A DNA stretch of 64,000 nt from Hofstenia miamia (taxonomy: Eukaryota; Xenacoelomorpha; Acoela), in contig SCFE01000046.1 in the NCBI GenBank assembly GCA_004352715.1, forward strand, positions 2,168,536-2,232,535, given 5' to 3'. The position numbers and the translations under genes were made by a program. The stretch's first letter is position 1. Every line of letters begins with the position of its first letter. Below the pieces are notes generated by a model. It saw only the letters and a list, made by a program, of their open reading frames with translations. It searched no databases and was not told the origin of the DNA. Positions 11,273 to 20,566 of this stretch are shown piece by piece.

Positions 11273-11880
11273 CAGAGCTGGCAAAAAGAAACTGTACCAG
11301 GGTAAAAAAATACATTTTTTCAATTGTAGTATGATTTATTTAAGCCTAAATGCCGAGTCTTACACAGAGATCCTGGAAGAACGTGTGGCTCCCATCTGGA
11401 ACAACATCCCAGAGAATACCTTCCAGCAAGAAAATGCCCGACCACATACTGCTCGCCGTACAATGCGTTGGTTTGAAGACCATGGCATCAACGTTCTGCA
11501 ATGGCCGCCAAACAGCCCTGACCTAAATCCAATCGAGAACTGCTGGGCTTATGTGAAATCTCGTCTTGATGAAGAGGTCATACATGGAATGGAGCAACTC
11601 TTCCAGAGAGCAACTTGGCATTTTCAGAATATGGACAACAACTTCATTGTATACCTCATCGAATCAATGCCAAGAAGATGCCAGTCAGTTGTTAAGCGCA
11701 GAGGAGCCAAAGTGGACTATTGATCTCTGTGTTAAAAACAGTCCTTTTCATATTGATTTATCCATTTATTAAACTTAAAATAAAATTAAACTTTATTATT
11801 GCATTTATGTTTAAATAAATCATACTACAATTGAAAAAATGTATTTTTTACACTGGTACGGTTTCTTTTTGCCAGCCCTG
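11273..11880 (+). mobile_element. Tc1-type element, internally deleted, complete TIRs
   Basis: The left end CAGAGCTGGCAAAAAGAAAC and right end GTTTCTTTTTGCCAGCCCTG are inverted copies. The inverted similarity continues for about 70-80 bp on each side with few mismatches. TA flanks both sides (11271-11272 and 11881-11882), the target duplication expected of Tc1/mariner. The 608-bp element lacks most of the transposase gene, so it is non-autonomous. Confidence 0.92.
11349..11723 (+). pseudogene. Tc1 transposase C-terminal fragment
   Basis: About 124 codons match the C-terminal third of Tc1 transposases, which are normally about 340 residues. Motifs are QQENARPHTA, then QWPPNSPDLNPIENCWA, then a helical tail rich in basic residues. 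The second catalytic Asp (family motif QQDNA) is Glu here. The final Glu in NPIEN is kept. The helix-turn-helix and first Asp are missing because the left TIR joins directly to this fragment. The open frame extends artificially to 11220, outside the element. The product would be inactive. Confidence 0.9.
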
Positions 11881-11882
11881 TA

Positions 11883-13414
11883 TAGTTTATGCCTTCAATT
11901 AATGGTAATGTCTCTTAGAGGTTATAATGCATTTCTAACCATATTTGTTATAACATTTGGTCATTACTATAATTCCATCTTGTGTGCATGCATAACATAT
12001 AGTTCAAATATAAGCAAAGCATGGTTAATCAAACTTCAATAGAAATGGGATATGTAATCATACCATCATACAACAGAGAGATATTGATTAATTTTCATGT
12101 TAGAGGCCTTAGTGATCAGATGTAACAATGCATTTCATACTAATAATTGAATTTATAACATATAGCATGGCTTTCTATTGTGTCAATCATTCACCAATGA
12201 AAAAAATGAAATATATGCCATTATTAAACACATAAAGTCTTTGAGGGTTAAATGAATTACAATGCTAGATCAGATATATTCAAGCCACCATGTAAAGAGA
12301 TATAAATTTAATAATTACTAGGGGATGTGAGTGTGCATCTGATCATTATATCTAGCAACACGTCAATAATTCGCTAAAACAACAAAAACCTATTAGTATG
12401 CTAACCATTCATTGAAAAAAGGAAAGTTCACAGACCATTTTTAGTGATAGAATTATCTATTTAATGAAAAATCAGCAAAATTCTCGAGTGAAAAAAAAAC
12501 ATTGTTCAATTTTTACATGGATTGTGCAGTAATTTATTTGGCAACATAAATCATATTATAATTTCAATAACAAATATCATACTAATTTTGTTTGATTATG
12601 GAAATATGCTAGGATTTAATGGAAAGATATATCCAAACACAACAACCAATGCTAGATATGAACATGATATATGCACTGGAAATCATGTTTTAATGAAACA
12701 AATCAACATTGTAGAACCTCAATTTGCTGGATGCACACAATTACACTTATTGGATAAATTTCCCTTGATGCTGACATATGCCATAAACCTAAGCCCCGTC
12801 ATGAAAAAAACGAGATCCAATGTATAAACCTGCATCAGGATCATATATTGATAGAATAAACTTAGTGTTTTGTAGCAATCAGTGTCAAATAATAGAATTC
12901 AAGGAGTTGGTAGAATGTATATAACATTTGATATTTCCACAAAATGAAGAAATGACAGAAAATCAAAATTTTTTCATTTGATGTTTGCAGCATTTGTGTA
13001 AACTCTATACATTTGCATTTTTATTAAAAAAAAATCTATTGATATAATTATCTGAGTTGCAAAATGTAGTGCATTGTTCAGTTTTTACAGAGATTGAGTT
13101 AAGGATGGTTGAATTTCTCCACCATGGGAAAGTTATTTTTCAATTAAATAATATGATTAAGTGAAAAATGATTTCTTGTACATGTTTAACATCAATAAGA
13201 ATTTCCTTGCAAGACTTAATTTGCAAATGAAAACTCTACATATATTATCAATGCAATTACAAATGAAAAAACAATAGCAAAACTGTAAAAAGAGAATTTC
13301 TTCTTTCATAGCATTAAAACACCAACTCCTTCACAACTGGTAACAAATAATTTGTTGTTGGAAGAGAACACATATTGACATTATCAGTGATAAATTCACT
13401 ATTTTTCAATGATT
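11883..13414. other. AT-rich intergenic, no recognised gene
   Basis: The best frame (12522-12827, +, no ATG at its left edge) contains a LGFNGKIYPN phrase but matches nothing I can name. Nothing else is supported here. Confidence 0.4.
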
Positions 13415-13433
13415 AAAAGTGCCTGATGAATAG

Positions 13434-13583
13434 TATAAAACCAAGGCAATTTTGTTACACTTTTTTCTGTTTGGTGGAGAGGTGGGTCGTAGGAGGTTAC
13501 ACTTTCTTCTGATTTGTTGAGGGGGACCTTTGACCTCTGCTGTGCCATGGATATTGGCGGGGGTGTATCTCTGACGTCATTGG
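13434..13583. promoter_or_regulatory. Conserved motif cluster in left arm: TATA, CCAAT-like, DR1, CRE
   Basis: From outside inward: TATAAAA (13434-13440), two CCAAT-type repeats next to GTTACACTTT, GACCTTTGACCT (13525-13536, inverse of AGGTCAAAGGTC, a DR1 nuclear-receptor site), and TGACGTCA (13572-13579, full CRE) abutting ATTGG. The same order is kept in the right arm. Function is inferred from motifs only. Confidence 0.5.
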
Positions 13584-15143
13584 AATGTATTCTCTTTTGC
13601 TATAATATTTGTTTGTAGTCTATTGAATAAAATGTAACAAATTTTTTTAGAGGTTGAGGAATTTTTGAAAATCTCATGAGATTGTTTGCAGTATATTGTA
13701 TAAAATGCAACAATTTTTCTACTCATATTACATAATTTTAAAATACCATTGACATTCTACATGCAAGAAATTTACATTGTTGGAATTACATAAGTATTTT
13801 CAAACACAAATAATTTTTTTAATATTTTAATAAATACATTTCACACATATGTCAATTGCAAAAATAAAAACTTTTTTAATCGATAAATATTTTCAAGTAA
13901 AATAATTTTTAAATTAAATACATGCTTTCACAGATGCATTCTACATGTACTAGTTAATATGTTTGATAAATTAATAATAAATAGACAGGAAAACGATTAA
14001 TTATTAGCTACAATGGTTTAACAACAAATTTCTTAAATTTGCAATGATTATTACTAGTAAATAGAGATAATAATATACCCCGTGGAGTGTTCATTTGGAG
14101 TTCAAATTTATAATAGTTTTTTATACAGTCTGTAGAATTTTCATAGTTTTGTGGATATCATTTTATTTGGTAAAATTTAATAACAAATGTTTCAATCAGA
14201 GAGATAATAATACTCATTAAAAGCGTAATGTCTTATTTCAGTAATAAAGCAAAATAATTTTTCAGAACTAGTTTATGTAAGAACTCGCAATTTCTAATAT
14301 TTAATAAACATACATGGTAAAACCCACATACGTGTTTAAGATAAGACAAAAATGAAATTTATTCTACACTTTGCTTATAATGATTATATATATGTTACTA
14401 TTAAATTTGTCTATTGTGTTAGTTTATCATCATTGTTGTTGAAGGAATTCTGTAGGAAACAAACGCAATGATGTGTATTTACACATTATGAATTTCACAC
14501 GATCATATCTAAATTAATGACTAATAAATTAAGTGATAGATCACAGTATAAAACACATGATAAATAAAAGTTTAAACAAAATCAATTAAAAATGTGTATT
14601 ACCAAACAAAAAACGTTTCTATTTATGATAAAGTATATAATTAATGTAACATCAGACAGTAACTTTGCAGAGATTTATTAAAATAAAATTGATTATGTTT
14701 TAAAAGAAATATCTGTAAAACTAACTAGAGCACATATTGCAAAAAGTGTTAAGAATCAAAAAACAGTATCTGAGATTTAATTATAAAAATAGTTTACCAA
14801 AAAGTTTGAAATCTTTATGGGTAGTTCTTTCATCAATGTAAAATTCCGTTAATCTGCTCTATGTATAAACTTACATGCTTTCATAGACAATGTCAATATT
14901 ATGTGGTTTTATCTATTGTTCAACTGTCAAAAATGTATCCAATCGTAAAGTTTGATATATCCCAAACCTGAAATCACTTTACAATTTGAAAATTATCATA
15001 ATTAATTAAAACATTTTCAAATCATATAAAACTATTATTTTTCACATTTTGAATTATTACTATCATAAATTTGTTAGTAATACAAAACATTTAAAAATAA
15101 CAAATAACTTATTTTATTTTACATTTTAAAAAATTGTTTATAC

Positions 15144-15377
15144 TTAAATTTCAGTGTCTTTGATATTAAGAGTTAAATAAATACTGCTAGTATCATTGAA
15201 ATGAATGAACTCACCATTCAATGTATGGAAGCTAATTGTAATTCTATTGATGAATGACTTTGAAGTTGGTTTATAAATTATATGAGTCTTTTCATAATGG
15301 ATGAATGGCTGATCATTTACACTATATACTGTGAATAATATTTGATTCAATAACGGGATGCTACCACTCTGATAATG
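15144..15377 (-). pseudogene. Capsid-like protein, last exon only (left arm copy)
   Basis: This exon is paralogous to the last exon on the right arm (18824-19049). It differs by a few residues and one in-frame 3-base deletion. The open frame and stop are kept. The acceptor-side intron sequence is just present (...GATAATGTT on the plus strand) before the LTR-like repeat interrupts. No upstream exon is attached, so this copy cannot make a full product. For the family assignment see the right-arm entry. Confidence 0.55.
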
Positions 15378-15382
15378 TTTAC

Positions 15383-16316
15383 TGTAACATAATCATAATC
15401 TTAGCATATGTGGTCAAATTGAGAAAAAAGAAAGAAGAAACCAAGACTGAATATTGAAATAAAATATTAATTGCAAAAACATATGCATAAGATTAATTAG
15501 TTATTTTTGTAAATTTATAATGCAGTAATCTTTTGATATTAATTTTTTTTTGCGAAACAGCATTAGACTAGATCGCTACTGCTAATTAAGTCAGAATTGT
15601 GTAATCGGCAGACGAACAGAAATTTAAACGTTCGGAATTGTAAACAAGTGGAATTAGCAGAATTAACAGGTACTGGTTAAATATTTGATTGTTGTTAATT
15701 CTTTTACTATAAAAAGTGTGTAATCAATCATTTTGTTGATGAATCTAATTTACTGGATTTACTTTGCGTTTTTGTATCAGGTTAATTTACTTAATACAAT
15801 GGAAAGCTAAATGTTCGAGCTCTCGGGTATTCAAGACGGTGGTTCACAGATCCAGTTAACAGGTGAAGTGTATAGCCGGTGCTTACCCAAGCAGCTCTTA
15901 GGTTAGGTGTAGGAATAGGGGCTTTTACTCGTATTAGCTTTCCTATCATTCGTTGTTCATATTACAACTATTATTACACTATGTTATTACATCTGTTTAC
16001 ATCAAGGAAATTATGGAATTACAAGATCTCTTTGCATTGTCTTGGATGTTGTTTATTACGTATAATTCTTAGTAGACTGACTGACTATCAATTAATCTTT
16101 TTTGCTGTGACCGTATTGGTTGTTCACATGTATTCCAGGTCAGCATATATCTATTTATATGTAAGGTTATTATATGTACGAACTCATAACAAGCTATTGC
16201 ACCCTGGTTGCGAGATCTCTTTATTAAACGACCCCGTTGATAACAAGAACAATCAATACACTAAATTAATAAGGTATCAAGCATCATCACTATTGTCCTT
16301 CCACACACATTTCCAT
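15383..16316 (+). repeat. LTR-like interspersed repeat, copy 2
   Basis: Starts TGTAAC directly at the inner edge of the left arm and aligns with 1059-1945. It runs up to the gap at 16317. Similarity with copy 1 fades after GGTATCA (about 16283). A long open frame crosses it (from 15879), as in copy 1, with an extra 9-bp in-frame segment. It probably inserted into the inverted-repeat element. Confidence 0.55.
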
Positions 16317-17316
16317 NNNNNNNNNNNNNNNNNNNNNNNNNNNNNNNNNNNNNNNNNNNNNNNNNNNNNNNNNNNNNNNNNNNNNNNNNNNNNNNNNNNN
16401 NNNNNNNNNNNNNNNNNNNNNNNNNNNNNNNNNNNNNNNNNNNNNNNNNNNNNNNNNNNNNNNNNNNNNNNNNNNNNNNNNNNNNNNNNNNNNNNNNNNN
16501 NNNNNNNNNNNNNNNNNNNNNNNNNNNNNNNNNNNNNNNNNNNNNNNNNNNNNNNNNNNNNNNNNNNNNNNNNNNNNNNNNNNNNNNNNNNNNNNNNNNN
16601 NNNNNNNNNNNNNNNNNNNNNNNNNNNNNNNNNNNNNNNNNNNNNNNNNNNNNNNNNNNNNNNNNNNNNNNNNNNNNNNNNNNNNNNNNNNNNNNNNNNN
16701 NNNNNNNNNNNNNNNNNNNNNNNNNNNNNNNNNNNNNNNNNNNNNNNNNNNNNNNNNNNNNNNNNNNNNNNNNNNNNNNNNNNNNNNNNNNNNNNNNNNN
16801 NNNNNNNNNNNNNNNNNNNNNNNNNNNNNNNNNNNNNNNNNNNNNNNNNNNNNNNNNNNNNNNNNNNNNNNNNNNNNNNNNNNNNNNNNNNNNNNNNNNN
16901 NNNNNNNNNNNNNNNNNNNNNNNNNNNNNNNNNNNNNNNNNNNNNNNNNNNNNNNNNNNNNNNNNNNNNNNNNNNNNNNNNNNNNNNNNNNNNNNNNNNN
17001 NNNNNNNNNNNNNNNNNNNNNNNNNNNNNNNNNNNNNNNNNNNNNNNNNNNNNNNNNNNNNNNNNNNNNNNNNNNNNNNNNNNNNNNNNNNNNNNNNNNN
17101 NNNNNNNNNNNNNNNNNNNNNNNNNNNNNNNNNNNNNNNNNNNNNNNNNNNNNNNNNNNNNNNNNNNNNNNNNNNNNNNNNNNNNNNNNNNNNNNNNNNN
17201 NNNNNNNNNNNNNNNNNNNNNNNNNNNNNNNNNNNNNNNNNNNNNNNNNNNNNNNNNNNNNNNNNNNNNNNNNNNNNNNNNNNNNNNNNNNNNNNNNNNN
17301 NNNNNNNNNNNNNNNN
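16317..17316. other. Assembly gap (exactly 1000 N)
   Basis: A round-number gap, so its true length is probably unknown. Long frames spanning it are artefacts. Confidence 0.98.
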
Positions 17317-17410
17317 AAAGGACAAAACAAATCACCAAAAGGAAAATTAAATATTCCCAAAGGCAAGTAATTTTGTTCAAAAGGACAAAACAAATCAACA
17401 AAAGAAAAAT
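17317..17410. repeat. Short tandem repeat at the gap edge
   Basis: AAAGGACAAAACAAATCA followed by a CAAAAG segment occurs twice, about 64 bp apart, at the right edge of the gap. Confidence 0.7.
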
Positions 17411-18352
17411 GAAAATTTTAGACTCTCAAATAGTAGAAAAATACTTGGAAATCCATTATATATTGGCATTCTTTACAATGCTATGCACTAGAAACTCTAA
17501 CAAAATCGGATTTATTATTAAAAATTCTCAATCTCTATATGATTTTAAAACGTTTAATGGGAAATTTAGTTAAAAGGTGCTTTTCCTAATTGCATATTGC
17601 GAGATATATATTTTATATTTGAATACAAAGACTAAACCGTCTTGAAGAAGTATTTATTTCATTTTATTAGTTTCTGATAATTGTAATTTACACTATTTAT
17701 TTCTATATTTAGAAAATGTTCCTAAGTTGTTTTAATAACTAATGTACAAAATGTAGTTTAAATCATTTAACGATTGCTGTTGTGTTTTATAATGTTTTTG
17801 TAAAATCAATCAATTTAATCATTTTAGTATTAGTAGTAATTAGTAGTAGTAATTAGTAATTAGTAGTAATTGAAAATGTTTTGCGAGTTTCATAACATGT
17901 AATTGATTTGTTTTTGAAATGGCGTTATGTATTCATTTGCAATTATCAAAATTTACTCATTGACTGAAGAAAACTACGAATGTTAACACTTTCTCAATAA
18001 TTATAAAGTTTTTATTTTAAAACAAAGGATTGACGTCGAAAAAAAATGTAAGTCTATAAACCTGGAAAAGTCATAGGTCACCCTAATTATATTATTATAT
18101 ATGACATGCATCTAATATTACACTTATTTAACTTAGTTGATGAGATGTATCTCTAGAAATCTATCATTAATGAAACATGTACAAATCATTTCTACATTCT
18201 CATTGTATGATAAATAGTATTATTAAATTTACTAAACTAGCGATTACTTTATTTCAATCATACTTCCCTCATGCTAAATTTGAATGTCAATTGCATGTTA
18301 AATTAATAGCTAGGTAAAACATTGACATTTATTAGTTTAGAGAATACTATAG
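17411..18352. other. AT-rich spacer inside the inverted-repeat structure
   Basis: No gene is recognised. It includes a TAGTAGTAATTAG microsatellite at about 17829-17873. Upstream exons of the capsid-like gene are not visible here and could lie in the gap. Confidence 0.5.
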
Positions 18353-19049
18353 ATTTTTACCTATTTACAAAGACAACGTAGGAGTTTAAATTTTTATATT
18401 CATGCGGCTTTGCTAAATATCACATTTCCCATAGGATTCAACAATATACAATATCAATTGTTGAGTTTTATCAATGTAAATGGAAATAAACGTGGTATTT
18501 ATGTGAAGGGTGTTCATGTGAAAAAGATAGAAGATGTGTTTAGCTTTGTTAACCAAGTCTTACCGAAAATTGAATTGACAGTTGTTAAATCTGAAACAAA
18601 TGACGAAAAAAGTTTGGAAAAACTATTTAGCACTTCTTCACAAAATTTGCCAATGATTTCAACAGTACTGAAATTGGATTTTGAAATCATCAGTGGAAGA
18701 GTAGTCATAAAAATGAAACACCTTATGAATTTGAATTAAATCAGGTAGGTGAAATTTTGATATTTTAAGTGGACTGCATAATTTTTTAATTTATACTGAT
18801 ATAGTTACTTGTCAACATTATCAGAGTGGTAGCATCCCATTATTGAATCAAATACCCTTATTCACCATATATAGTGTAAATGATCAGCCATTCATCAATT
18901 ATGAAAAGACTAATAAAATTTATAAACCAACTTCAAAGTCATTCATCAATAGAATTACAATTAGCTTCCATACATTGAATGGTGAGTTCATTCATTTCAA
19001 TGATACTAGCAGTATTTATTTAACTCTTAATATCAAAGACACTGATTAA
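18353..19049 (+). pseudogene. Capsid-like protein (possible Polinton/Maverick minor capsid), two exons, N-terminus missing
   Basis: An open frame from 18353 (no ATG) runs to 18739, and a second from 18824 to 19049. Between them CAG|GTAGGT is a good donor, and TTATCAG| at about 18823 is a good acceptor, giving an intron of about 75-80 bp. Exon 2 reads from the acceptor (SGSIPLLNQ...) to a stop after NIKDTD. To use this donor in frame, the last part of exon 1 must be read in a neighbouring frame (giving ...YEFELNQ), which implies a 1-base indel. The pattern of beta-strand-like segments resembles, as I recall them, the jelly-roll minor capsid proteins of Polinton elements: a DFEIISG block and a C-terminal INRITISF...LNGEFIHFN...LTLNIKD. 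This assignment is inferential. An unknown domesticated or cellular gene remains possible. Confidence 0.4.
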
Positions 19050-20566
19050 ATTTAAGTATAAACAATTTTTTAAAATGTAAAATAAAATAAGTTATTTGTT
19101 ATTTTTAAATGTTTTGTATTACTAACAAATTTATGATAGTAATAATTCAAAATGTGAAAAATAATAGTTTTATATGATTTGTAAATGTTTTAATTAATTG
19201 TGATAATTTTCAAATTGTAAAGTGATTTCATGTTTGGGATATATCAATCTTTATGATTGGATACATTTTTGACAGTTGAACAATAGATAAAACCACATAA
19301 TATTGACATTGTCTATGAAAGCTTGTAAGTTTATACATAGAGCGGATTAATGGAATTTTACATTGATGAAAGAACAACCCATAAAGATTTCAAACTTTTT
19401 GGTAAACTATTTTTATAATTAAATCTCAGATATTGTTTTTTGATTCTTAATGCTTTTTGCAATATGTGTTCTAGTTAGTTTTACAGATATTTCTTTTAAA
19501 ACATAATCAATGTTATTTTAATGAATTGCTGCAAATTTACTGTCTGATGTTACATTAATTATATACTTTATCATAAATAGTAACGTCATTTGTTTGGTAA
19601 TACACATTTTTAATTGATTTTGTTTAAACTTTTATTTATCATGTGTTTTATACTGTGATCTATCACTTAATTTATTAGTCATTAATTTAGATGTGATTGT
19701 GTGAAATTCATAATGTGTAAATACACATCATTGCATTTGTTTCCTACAGAATTCCTTCAACAACAATGATGATAAACTAACACAATAGACAAATTTAATA
19801 GTAAGATATATATGATCATTATAAACAAAGTCTAGAATAGATTACATTTTTGTCTTGAATTAAACACGTATGTGGGTTTTACCACATATGTTTATTAAAT
19901 ATTAGAAATTGCGAGTTTTTGCATAAACTAGTTCTGAAAAATTATTTTGCTGTATTATCAAAATAAGGCATTATGCTTTTAACAAGTATTATTATCTCTC
20001 TGATTCAAACATTTGTTATTAAATTTTACTAAATAAAACAAGTATTTAAAATAAATATATAAACTAAATTAAAGTGGTATTTCCAATATCATGTATGTTA
20101 ATAATAAAAACAAGTATGTAAAATAAGTAAGTAAACTAAATTAATGTGGTATTTCAAATGTCATGCATATTAATAAAAAACAAGTATGTAAACTAAATTA
20201 GGCCACATAAATAAGCAAGTAAACAAATTAGTTACATTTTAAAAAATAGACTGCAAACAATTCTAATCTCATGGGATTTTTTACTTATTAATTATGTAAT
20301 TCCAAAAACATATATGCACAAAAAAATTGGCTACATTTTAAACAATAGACTGCAAACAAATGTATTGGCCAACAAATATTACAACTAAACAGAATATGTT
20401 CCAATGACGTCAGAGATACACCCCGCCAATATCCACTGCCCAGCACAGGTCAAAGGTCCCCTCAAGCAATCAGAGAAAAGTGCAACCTCCTATGACCCAC
20501 CTCTCAACCAATCAGAAAAAAGTGTAACGAAATTGCCTCGGTTTTATACTACTCTGATGCTTTTTA
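18812..20566 (+). repeat. Right arm of a large inverted repeat
   Basis: Inverted partner of 13415-15380. It starts within the intron before the last capsid-like exon and ends near TTTTATA (20542-20548) and CTCTGATGC. Beyond the last exon it is non-coding. It contains internal tandem repeats: a unit of about 80 bp with AAACAAGTATGTAAA at 20036-20210, and the phrase AATAGACTGCAAACAA twice near 20247 and 20345. Confidence 0.9.
20401..20548. promoter_or_regulatory. Conserved motif cluster in right arm: CRE, DR1, two CCAAT, TATA
   Basis: CCAAT at 20401, TGACGTCA at 20405-20412, AGGTCAAAGGTC (perfect DR1) at 20447-20458, CAATCAGAGAAAAGTG at 20467, CCAATCAG at 20508-20515 and TTTTATA at 20542-20548. 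The order upstream-element to CCAAT to TATA points outward, while the best TATAAAA reads inward. Direction is therefore uncertain. Confidence 0.5.

Larger units (their letters stand above)
13415..15380 (-). repeat. Left arm of a large inverted repeat
   Basis: Reading inward, this arm is the reverse complement of 18812-20566. Sampled stretches next to the exon look about 97% identical, and the outer part is more diverged, with indels. The outer edge falls near the TATAAAA at 13434. The inner edge is cut at about 15380 by the LTR-like repeat, so the original arm may have been longer. It contains a capsid-like last exon (15144-15377) and a motif cluster (13434-13583). The arms could be the long terminal inverted repeats of one element or an inverted duplication. 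Confidence 0.9.

Noticed and set aside
12522-12827. 101-codon frame with LGFNGKIYPN, faintly like capsid-protein text
   Set aside because: Too short, no ATG at its left edge, and no second motif to support it.
16261-17573. Long frames of 354-564 codons around 15.9-17.6 kb
   Set aside because: They run through 1000 N. The same holds for frames over 25.2-25.5, 27.5-28.7 and 29.1-29.8 kb.
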